A stretch of DNA of 64,000 nt from Seriola aureovittata. Its lineage: Eukaryota > Chordata > Actinopteri > Carangiformes > Carangidae. Where the stretch lies: NCBI RefSeq assembly GCF_021018895.1, contig NC_079377.1:24633501-24697500 (forward strand). Reading direction: 5' to 3'. Of this stretch, positions 48,401 to 58,500 are shown one piece after another; positions within the stretch are counted from its first letter, which is position 1; every line of letters starts with the position of its first letter. The notes under the pieces were generated by a model. That model ran no database searches. It was not told the DNA's origin and was given only the letters and a program-made list of their open reading frames with translations. A program made the position numbers and the translations under genes.

Positions 48401-51246
48401 TATAGTAAGTAATAAAAAAGTCATAGAATAGTAAGGCATAAAAAAGTTTTTAAAAAGTCATAGCATAGTAAGGCATAAGAAAGTCATAAAAAAGTCATAA
48501 AAAAGTCATAGTATAGTCAAGCATAAAAACGTCATATTGTAGTCAAGCATAAAAACGTCATAGTATGATAAGGCTTAAAAAAGTCATAAAAAAGGCACAG
48601 TATAGTAAGGCACAAAAAAGTTTCAGTATAGTAAGGCATAAAAAAGTTTTTAAAACATCATAGTATAGTAAGGAATGAAAAAGTCATAAAAAAGTCATAG
48701 TATAGTCAAGCATAAAAACGTCATATTGTAGTCAAGCATAAAAACGTCATAGTATAATAATGCTTTAAAAAGTCATAAAAAAGTCACAGTATAGCAAGGC
48801 ACAAAAAAGTTTTAGTATAGTAAGGAATAAAAGAGTCATAGTATAGTAAGGCATAAAAAAGTCATAAAAAAAGTCATAGTATAGTCAAGCATAAAAACAT
48901 CATATTATAGTCAAGCATAAAAACGTCATAGTATAATAAGGCATAAAAAAGTCACAGTATAGTAAGGCACAAAAAAGTTTTAGTATAGTAAGGAATAAAA
49001 AAGTCAAATCAAAGTCATAATACAGTAAGGCATAAAAAAGTTTTTAAAAAGTCATAGTATAGTAAGGCATAAAAAGTAAAACAAAAAGTCATAATATATT
49101 AAGGTTATAAAAGTCATAATATAGTAAGGCATAAAAAAGTTTTAGTATAGTAAGGAATAAAAAAGTCATAGTATAGTAAAGCATAAAAAAGTTTTAGTAT
49201 AGTAAGGAATAAAAAAGTCATAGTATAGTAAAGCATAAAAAAGTTTATAAAATGTCATAGTATAGTAAGGCATAAAAAAGTCATAAAAAAGTCAAAGTAT
49301 AGTAAGCATAAAAAAGTTTTTTAAAACGTCATAGTATAGTAAGGCATGAAAAAGTCAAACCAAAGTCATAGTTTATTAAGGCATAAAAACGTCATAGTAT
49401 AGTAAGGCTTAAAAAAGTCAAATCAAAGTCATAGTTAGTAAGGCATAAAAAAGTTTTAGTATAGTAAGGAATAAAAAAGTCATAGCATAGTAAGGCATAA
49501 AAAGTTTTTAAAACGTCATAGTATAGTAAGGCATAAAAAAGTCAAATCAAATTCATAGTATAGTAAGGTATAAAACCATCATATTATAGTCAAGCATAAA
49601 AACATCACAGTATAGTAAGGCTTAAAAAGTCAAATCAAAGTCATAGTATACTAAGGCACAAAAAAGTTTTAGTATAGTAAGGAATAAAAAAGCCATAGTA
49701 TAGTAAGGCATAAGAAAGTCATAAAAAAGTCATAGTATAGTAAGGCATAAAAAAGTAAAAAAAAAGTCATAGTATAGTAAGGCATAAAAAAGTCATAAAA
49801 AAGTCATAGTTCAGCAAGGCACAAAAAAGTTTTAGTATAGTAAGGAATAAAAAAGTCATAGTTCAGCAAGGCACAAAAAAGTTTTAGTATAGTAAGGAAT
49901 AAAAAAGTCATAGTATAGTAAGGCATGAAAAAGTCATAAAAAAGTCATAGTATAGTCAAGCATAAAAACGTCATATTGTAGTCAAGCATAAAAACGTCAT
50001 AGTATATAATAAGGCTTAAAAAAGTCATAAAAAAGTCACAGTATAGTAAGGCACAAAAAAGTTTTAGTATAGTAAGGAATAAAAAAGTCATAGTATAGTA
50101 AGGCATAAAAAAGTTTTAGTATAGTAAGGAATAAAAAAGTCATAATATAGTAAGGGATAAAAAAGTCATAGTATAATACTGCATGAAAAGTCAAAAAAAA
50201 GGTCATACTATAGTAAGGCACAAAAAAGTTTTCGAAAAGTCATAATATAATAATGCAAGAAAAGTCATAGTATAGTAAGGCATAAAAAAGTTTTTAAAAA
50301 GTCATTGTACAGTAAGGCATAAAAAAGTCAAATCAAAGTCATAGTATAGTAAGGCATAAAAAGTAAAACAAAAAGTCATAATATGTTAAGGTTATAAAAG
50401 TCATAATATAGTAAGGGATTAAAAAAAGTCATAGTATAATACTGCATGAAAAGTCAAAAAAAGGTCATACTATAGTAAGGCATAAAAAAGTTTACGAAAA
50501 GTCATAATATAATAATGCAAAAAAGTCATAGTATAGTAAGACATAAAAAGTTTTTAGAAAAAGTCATAGCATAGTCAGGCACAAAAGTTTTAGTATAATA
50601 ATGCAAAAAAAGCCATAGTATAGTAAGGCATAAAAAAAGTTATAGTATAGTAAGGCACAAAAAGTCAAATAAAAGTCATTCTATAGTAAGGCATAAAAAG
50701 TTTACGAAATGTCATAATACAATAATGCAAAAAAAGTCAAAGTACAGTAAATTATAAAAAAGTTTTTTGAAAAGTCAAAGTATAGTAAGGTATAAAAAAG
50801 TCATAGTATAGTAAGGCATAAAAAAAGTTTTTAAAAAGTCATAGTGTAGTAAGGCATAAAAAAGTCATAAAAAAGTCATAGTATAGTAAGGCATAAATAG
50901 TCATAAAACAGTCATAGTATATTATGGCACAAAAAAGTTTTTAAAAAGTCATAGTATAGTAAGGCATAAAAAGTAAAACAAAAAGTCATAATATATTAAG
51001 GTTATAAAAGTAATAATATAGTGAGGTATAAAAAAGTCATAGTATAGTAAGGCATAAAAAAGTCTTAAAAAAGTCATAGTATAGTAAGGTATAAAAACGT
51101 CATAGTATAGTAAGGTATAAAAAAGTCATAGTATAGTAAGGCATAAAAAAAGTTTTTAAAAAGTCATAGTATAGTAAGGCATAAAAAAGTCATAAAAAAG
51201 TCATAGTATAGTAAGGCATTAAAAAGTTAAATAAAAGTCATAGTAA
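39408..51246. repeat. 11.8-kb AT-rich satellite array, about 26-bp unit
   Basis: Several hundred tandem copies of an A-run followed by GTCATAGTATAGTAAGGCAT. Recurrent variants are AGTTTTAGTATAGTAAGGAAT-type units (GTTTTAG for GTCATAG, GGAAT for GGCAT), ACGTCATAGTATAGTCAAGC units, inserts of AAGTCAAATCAAAGTCA, and shortened AAGTCATAAA units. Edges are more diverged than the centre. Larger blocks are duplicated at shifts of about 2.8-3.1 kb (left part) and about 1.1 and 1.5 kb (right part). Minus-strand ORFs of 60-90 codons (MPYYTMTFL-type) are artefacts of the unit. A solo LTR at 44474-45190 interrupts it. No gene, RNA or origin signature seen. Confidence 0.97.
44469..45195. mobile_element. 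Solo LTR of an LTR retrotransposon with 5-bp target duplication
   Basis: A non-satellite block of 717 bp (44474-45190) begins TGTTACGGCC and ends GGGTTGTAACA, so it has TG..CA ends with the short inverted repeat TGTTAC/GTAACA. It is flanked on both sides by GCATA (44469-44473 and 45191-45195), which is satellite sequence and therefore a target-site duplication. Inside are a TATA-box-like TATAAAGCCC (44641) preceded by GC-rich sequence, and an AATAAA signal at 45117-45122, the expected order for a plus-strand U3-R-U5. No gag/pol or second LTR is present. A Ty3/gypsy origin is likely from the end sequence but not proven. The 44498-44773 ORF is not credible as a gene. Confidence 0.92.
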
Positions 51247-51249
51247 GCT

Positions 51250-51985
51250 GCCCAGCAGGGACCTGCAGAGACCTGCACCTGATTTCAGATCTTCCTGCTG
51301 TGTGGAGAATAAATGAGTTTAACTGCAGCTTCGTTAACAAGACTTGGTTCAAACACAGTGAACATGTACTTTAAAGGACCCCCCGGGTTCCTCCCTGCGT
51401 CATGGCCGCTGTCTTTGGCCGTCAGCTGACACCAGCAGGTTAATCCGTTCCTCTGAGCTGATTAAACCTGTTGATCTGCTCAGCTGCTGGTTAATGACCT
51501 GCACACTGTAAAAACACAAATCCCTCTAAAACACAGTAAAATGGTTTGGATTCAAAAGGTCCCGGCGGAACTGGACCTGAGTCATTTGTACAAAGTTTTT
51601 TCATTTAAAATGAACTGAACCAAACAAACAGATCAGAATTAGATCAGTGGTAACAGTTTGTTCTTCTCATGCATGAACATCACATTTGAGTCACAGCGCT
51701 CAAACTTGATTTTTAATATCTAAACACCAACAGGAGGTTTATCAACACCTGTTCTTCTGAAGTTTTCTCCAGAATCCACAAAGACGCTTTTCAGAACATC
51801 TTTAATCCAGATGTTCTGAAAAAGATTTTAACACATTTCCAATTTGAAACATGTTCGAGCTCAATTTGAACAAAATGAAAAGTTATATTTGTCTATATTG
51901 AAAATAAACATAAACATGTGTACATGTGAAATTAATTACACCTGTTGCATCTCTTGCATATACCTTTATATACTCTATACTACTA
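51250..51985. other. Noncoding stretch between the satellite and a Tc1-like element
   Basis: No recognisable gene, RNA or repeat. Short ORFs only. Confidence 0.4.
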
Positions 51986-51987
51986 CA

Positions 51988-52648
51988 TACAGAGCATTCA
52001 GAAAGTATTCAGACCCCTTCAATTTTTTCACGTCTTTTTATGTTGCAGTTTTATGCTAAAATAAACTCCATAGCTCATAATGACAAAGTGAAAACAGAAT
52101 TTTAGAAATTTTAGCAAATTTAATAAAAACAATAAACTGAAATATCACACTGACATCACTTGAAGTTTAGTTCAGCTTCCTCCATTTGTCTCCTCTTTGA
52201 GCTGTTTCTACACCTTGATTGGCTTCCACCTGTGGTAAACTCAGCTGATTGGACACTCACCTGTCTAAATAAGGTCTCACAGCTGACAATGCAGATCACA
52301 GCAGAAACAATGAGGAGGAATGAAGGAACATTTCTGCTGCATTTAAGGTTCCCAAGAAGTCTGGAAACAACCAGGACTCTTCTTGAGCTGGACCCAGACT
52401 AACTGAGACGTCAGGGGAGAAGATAGGAGACCAAGAACTTGATGGTCACTCTAAGCTCCAGAGTTCCTGGGTGAAGAACCAAGGATCCAGGCAGTAGAGT
52501 AGGAGGCATCTGAGCTACTTTTCAAGTGTCATAGCAAAATGTCTGAATACATATGTCAATGTTATATTTAAATTTTTACTTTTAACATAACAACAAAACA
52601 AAATGTGAAAAAAATGAAGGGGTCTGAATACTTTCTGAATGCACTGTA
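51988..52648 (+). mobile_element. Degenerate Tc1/mariner-like DNA transposon with transposase remnant
   Basis: Terminal inverted repeats: CAGAGCATTCAGAAAGTATT (from 51990, continuing CAGACCCCTTC) and, on the other strand, CAGTGCATTCAGAAAGTATT (ending 52646), each flanked by TA (51988-51989 and 52647-52648), the Tc1 target. The interior (52190-52540) still resembles the 5' part of a fish Tc1 transposase gene: ACACTCACCTGTCTAAATAAGG, ACATTTCTGCTGCATTTAAGG, AACCAGGACTCTTCTTGAGC and GATGGTCACTCT in the usual order. Only about 660 bp remain of the roughly 1.3-1.6 kb of a full element, with no open reading frame. The transposase is dead. Confidence 0.88.
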
Positions 52649-53464
52649 GACCTGTGTACACACCTGTATACTTCTGTAGCTATCTCTACGTATAGACACT
52701 TCTTTATATATCTGTGTATACACCTGTATGTACCTTGGGGAGAAATGTTGGTGAGTTCTATAAAAGATGAGTCACACAGTTTATGTCAGTCACAATCTCT
52801 TTATAGGTTTTATCATACACAGCGGAGCGACTACGAGCTCCGACCAACCCACAACAAAACGTCACAACTCTCCATGTTACAAAGAAAAAAAAAAAACAGA
52901 AACATACAAATATTACAAACTGTCACTGAAGCTGATTTTCTCTTTACACTGACTCTTTATTCACTATACAGCTGATCTGACTTCACCTCTGTAAAACTGG
53001 ACACAGACCAGATCCACACACACTCTTTGATGCAGTTTCCTGTCTGTTGAACCGACTGAAGACTAGTGTAAATGTACAGTTTGATGAAGTTTGATGAAAT
53101 TGCTCATCAAAGCATGTGTGCTGGTTGGGCTGCGACTTCAGAGTAAAAAAGTGTTCCCGTTTCAGTCTGAACCAGTGTCGCTCTGACAGGGAACCAGACG
53201 GCCAAGTGGGATGTTCTCACCCTGAACTCAGTCTGCCAGGCTCAGTCCTGCCCCAACAAGCCCTACACCAACCTCTGTTGACAGATGTTAGCATGAGTGT
53301 TAGCTATCGTTCCTTTGACTTGATCAGTTTATCGACAAACCTTAAAAAACACAACGTATGAAAGTCAAGAATTGAAGATAGAAGTCATGCACTCAAAATA
53401 AAAACTAAAAAATTTAAAAAGTTAAAAAGACGATGTTCAAGTGGATTTCAAGAAGCTGCATTAA

Positions 53465-53826
53465 TCTTATATACACTCTCTGTACATACCTGTATATACC
53501 TATATTTACCTCTGTATATACCTGTATATACCTATTTATACCTGTTTGTGCCTGTGTATGTACCTCTGTATATACCTGTATATACCTATATATCTGTAAT
53601 TACTTCTGTTTATACCGGTATATACTTCTGTTTATACCTATATATACCTGTACCTGTATATACCTCTATATGTACCTCTGTACATACCTGTATGTATGTG
53701 TATTTACCTCTTTATATACCTGTATATACCTCTATATATACCTCTGTAATTACCTGTATATACCGGTATACACATCTGTTTATACTGGTATATAATTCTG
53801 TATATACCTGTATATTCCTCTGTTTA
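53465..53826. repeat. TATACCTGTATATACCTCTG minisatellite, left part
   Basis: About 30 copies of a roughly 10-12-bp TATACCT(G/C)TG unit with many variants. The same unit resumes for about 25 bp at 54681, after the inserted transposon. ORFs rich in Tyr, Ile, Cys and Leu are artefacts. Confidence 0.88.
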
Positions 53827-54680
53827 GACAGTGGTGCTTGCAAGTTTTTGAACCTTTAGAACCTCTTATATTTCTAAATATGATCTCAAGCATCATTAGA
53901 TTTTTTTTTTTTATACTGAGTCATTTATTCATTGAGGAAACTGATTAAATATTGAATATCTGTGACTGGTTCAAGTATGTGAACCTTTGCTCTCTCCCCT
54001 GGGAGTGACCCCCTTGTGTAACTAAGTAACTGCTGATCAGTCCTGGACTTGGAGGAATTTCAGAACAGCTTCAACTCTGGCACGTTGGTAGGTTTCTTCA
54101 CAGGATCTGTTCGCTTCAGGTCCTTCCAACACTGTGGTTGGATTAAGGTCAGAGATTTGACTTTGCCATTACAAAACATTTACTTTACTCTTCGTTAACC
54201 ATCCTTTGGTGCTTGGGGTCGTTATCTCTCTGCATGACTCTGATTTATCGTCATGAGAGAGGCCTTTACCCTGAGTTCCTTTTTGACCTCACTGACTATT
54301 ACATGCCTCGCTCTCAGAGTGACAATGAATTTCCTCCACTTGCACACCTCCTGTCTGACTGTGGATTGGTGGAGTTCAAATGTTTTCCAGCTTGACGGGC
54401 ATCAACAACTCTTTCTCAGAATTCACGGGGCTCCTGTTCGCCTCCATCGCAATAATGCGACTCTAATTTCATCTTTAAAGTAGCTGCTTGTCCCAGAGGT
54501 TCACATACTTGTCTACTCCAAACATAAATGACCAAGTGTAATATTTTTGTCTCATTTGTTTAGATGGGTTCTTTTATCTACTTCAGGGAGTTGTGTGAAA
54601 ATCTGACGGTGTTTTAAGTTCCTATTTATGCAGAATTATAGACAGTTTTAAAGGTTCACAAACTTACAAGCGCCACTGTA
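53827..54680 (-). mobile_element. Second degenerate Tc1-like element, inserted in the TATACCT repeat
   Basis: Terminal inverted repeats: CAGTGGTGCTTGCAAGTTTT at 53829 and, reversed, CAGTGGCGCTTGTAAGTTTG ending 54678, each followed by TGAACCTTTA. TA flanks the right end (54679-54680); the left copy has decayed to GA. Internal AGGTCAGAGATTTGACTTTG, CCATTACAAAACATTTACTT and CTTGGGGTCGTTATCTCTCT blocks match, in antisense, the transposase region of Tc1-like elements as I remember them. About 850 bp, no intact ORF. Confidence 0.8.
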
Positions 54681-54689
54681 CCTCTGTAT

Positions 54690-55150
54690 TTACCTCCTGC
54701 TGGCCAGGAGAGGTACTGCAACTGTTGCAGTACCCATACTGACCAGCAGTGGCAGCACTGAGCACTCCAACATTTTTAGGCTGTCTGTTTCCGTGTCAAC
54801 CAACCATGTCTGAGTCAGACAGCCACAGTTAAGACCAGAGCCCGACCGATGCTGGACGTCTGAGACACAAACAGCCAATAACAATTCATTCTTCACATAA
54901 ACAAACACGTTTGGCAAGAATCTCTCAAATTAAAAATATATTTTATATATTCTGCGCGCTGCTGGACAAACTGTGTAACTGCAACAGTTTCTTAACCGTC
55001 TCAAACATATTGGATATGACGCATCGGTCAGGCTCTGGTGAAGACCGGCGTCGACTCTTTCTGGCCTGATGGCGTCCGACGGTCTGACCGCCTGACAGGA
55101 AGCATTGATGAGGGGCAGGAAATTAATTTAATGATTGTATATAATTTAAT
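54690..55150. other. Noncoding, nothing recognised
   Basis: No supported gene or repeat between the transposon and the prph2 3' end. Confidence 0.4.
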
Positions 55151-55170
55151 TTGAATCCTAACCCAGATGT

Positions 55171-55286
55171 TTTATTTACAGCAGCAGGTTTCTGTTCCTC
55201 CTGTTTAAAAATAAACTCTGTTCAACATATTTACAGAATGGAAAATATCGACATTCACAGTAAGTTTAAATGACTTGTTCACTTTG

Positions 55287-55334
<48 letters not shown>

Positions 55335-55501
55335 TGTGAGAGAGATATTCATGTTTTAAATACATGTATGATGGCGTATGTACAACACATGAAGAAGACC
55401 TCTCCTTCCTCGCCCCCTGTTTACTGGGGGAGAGGCGGCAGTTGAGAGGGGGATGGGGGGGAGATGGGGTAGACCTCAGTCCATTGCGGAGGGCGGGGCT
55501 C
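55171..55501 (-). other. prph2: prph2 3' UTR
   Basis: Between the stop codon (55504-55502) and a minus-strand poly(A) signal (TTTATT on the plus strand, 55171-55176). Contains the (GT)n microsatellite at 55291-55338. Confidence 0.5.
55291..55338. repeat. (GT)n microsatellite in the prph2 3' UTR
   Basis: GT run with one GTAT break, ending in GAGAGAGATA. Confidence 0.9.
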
Positions 55502-58500
55502 TCAGGTGGTGGCCTCCGGTGCGTCCCCGCCCTCATCCACCTGGTTTCCCTTCCCGAGCGTCTTCACCTTGGAGAGCAGGTCGTCGAACGTCTCCTTCAC
55601 ACCTTTCTCCAGCAGCCAGCCCTCGCTCTCGCACTCTGGGTTCTCTGGGTCCTCCATCGTCTCCAGAGCCGTGCAGAGGTATTTCAAGCCCGCCATGTCC
55701 GTCGACTGACACACACACACACACACACGCACACACACACAGGGTTAGAACATGTACATATATATCACATCATTATTTACATGAATTAATTTAACTTTCT
55801 GCAGCTGGAGAATCAGACAATTCCTATTTCTGTTCTTTTAATATATCCAGATGTCCAAGTGGATTAAAATGTAAGTAGCCAATCAGAGGGCTCTCAGAAA
55901 CCAGGGGGAGGAGTTACAGGTAAAGTAAAGTCTAAATCTGACTCCTCCAGGCCTCCGAGACTAGCTCCAGTGTCCGTGATGTTCCTACAAACATTTCGAG
56001 TCCTGAGTGATTGAGTTCAGGATGTTGTTTTTAAATCCGCCGCCTGTCGTCACGCTTCAGGTCAAACTTGTTGTTTTGACCCAGATACTGAATCGCCTCT
56101 CACTCTCAGGAACTGTTCCTCGTCCTGACCTTCCCAGAATGCAACCTGTTGCTGCTGCGGGCAGATTAACCCCCCCAAAAATAGTTACTGATCCTCGGTG
56201 AGCCTGACCACCGCTCGGCAGCTTAACACGCTGCCACCTCGGCACCCGATCTACGGCCGAGTCCCAAGTCAACCGCAAGCTACAGCTGAAACATCTGAAC
56301 GCTGCACGGACACAGTTTCCTGTCATATTTCTGTAAAATAACTCATATAAACAATATATATATATATATTTGTTCTCTATATATATAGAGAGAGAGAACA
56401 AATAGTTTTTTTATCATGAGGTGCTGTTACAGCCTACAATGCAGCTTAAAACACAAAAAGATGTGACTTTAAATTTACTATGATACAAAGCTGCAAAAAT
56501 ATATTTAAAATACTAAATTTTCGTGTATGCAGTTTGGTGTGTGCAGACTGACGAGCTGGACCTGGTTTTGTTCTTCATGAAGCAGAACAAACATCAGCTC
56601 TTCTTCTTTAGCGCTAACGCTAATCACGCGCTAATCAATTATGCTGTTAACCTGGTGCATTTGAGGTCTTTAGTTAATTTACTGCGATTATCTTGTTGTA
56701 AATCAAAAGCTTATCCTGCATTCACCTTCAGGAGAAAGTCCTCCGAGATTCTCAACTCGTTCAAATTACCAAGTTAAAAACATCAGCAGATGAGAGGCAG
56801 ATTTAGCTCTGAGTTTTCACCGTGTTGCTAACCTTCGATTTTTAACCCTAATTTTAGCAAAAAGCTCAATCTTTTTTTATATAAAACTTGATGAACCTTC
56901 CAACAGCCACCCCATCATCAACATGTTGGTGGCAAACCTTGTGATGCAGCTGGATTTTTCTCAAGTGAGAATCCATCTTTCCGGGTTCAAAGCTACTCAC
57001 ATGTGGCTGAACCACAGAGGTTTGGACCAATCAGCATATGTAAGGGAGGAGCTACTGGTAGCTATGGAGATCCGACTGTTTTGGATTCATAAGAGCGACT
57101 TTTATGCACAAATGTTCCTCACAAATACGACAAGAATCTTTTACCGACATGCTAGCTAGCTTTCAAAGCTCCTCACACTGCAGCTTGTTTTGTTTCCTCT
57201 TTGGAGCTGGATGGATTTTTTTCTGAGGACAGAGCCAGGCTAGCTGTTTCCCCCTGTTTCCAGTCTTCATGCTAAGCTAAGCTAACCAGCTGCTGGCTGT
57301 AGCTTCTTATTTCCTGTAAAGACATGAAAGTGTCGGTCTGAACACCTGACTCTCACAGAGAAAGACAGGAGGAGGATTTTACCTACATTTGAACTGTTCC
57401 TTTAAGTGACAGTGTGGACCAGACTGGATGCTGATTGGCTGAAGCCAGCTATGGGTGCGACTCTTACCTCCAGGAGGATGGTGAAGATGACAAGCGCTCC
57501 GATGCTATTCATCATGCCACTGTAGTAGGAGAAGAGGGCCTCGCGACAGCCCCGGACCCAGATGTTGAGCTCCTCTGTGCGGTGATCGTAGTCGTAGTGG
57601 GCGGAGTTATTGGTCAGGTGATGCTGGATGCAGGGCCGAGGGGACCCGGGGTTACAGCAGCTGAATGGGACGCTGTCCATCAGGAACTTCCCCTCCACGT
57701 TACTGAGGACACGACTGCAGGACAGAGACAGTCAGGTTTAATGTTTCTGGATAATGCAGAGAGGTCAAAGGTCACACACACTGCCAGGCTAGTACTTAGG
57801 AGCAGTACCAAGACCCCCAGACCCAGACCACCCAGCCTGTGTCTGTTTGAGGTGGTTTTACATCTCCTTGTAGTCACTTTTTGTCTCTTTGAGGACATGT
57901 GATTGACTTTCCAACAGGAAACGCAAACAGTCACCTCGAATAGAGGCTCCATTAGAAGGTTTCCATAAACTTTAAATACCTTCAGTGACCCCTGAAGCTT
58001 TTCTTTAGCGCCATCTTCTGGACAGAATTGATTATCTTTTGAAAATATTTGTTTGGTTCTGATTTGGAACAGACAAAGACGGCGTCATTACAGCTGCATT
58101 TAAAACAGCTAAATCCAGTAATTTCAGCCGAATTGTCAAATCAATACTCTGCAAATTAATTCAAGGTTTTAACATAAATCAGCCTTTTTTTTTTTTTACT
58201 TTGATGCTTTGGTGCTGTCGACCAATAAGAAACAACCTTTCAGTTAAACATCACGGTCAAACTACAGGAAGTCAATGGTTTGTTCTGCTGATGAAGGAGA
58301 ACAATAGACAACAGTATCATCTGCATAAAACCGCACACACCATTTATTTATATGGGAAATAGTATCAGCAACCCTAGCCCTCAGGTAGAACCCTGTGATA
58401 CAAGGAGGGAGGAAGAGGAAGAGGAAGACCACCTGATGATCAGATTGAAAGTTCACTTAGTTTTCTCTTCACAACAACATTTAAAACTGGCCTCATTTCA

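Noticed and set aside
39374..50221. Minus-strand ORFs with MPYYTMTFL and ALLYYDFF repeats
   Set aside because: Translation of the 26-bp satellite; the frame shifts every unit, so ORFs are short and not conserved.
53433..53859. ORFs rich in Tyr-Ile-Cys-Leu of 103-120 aa
   Set aside because: Translations of the TATACCT minisatellite.
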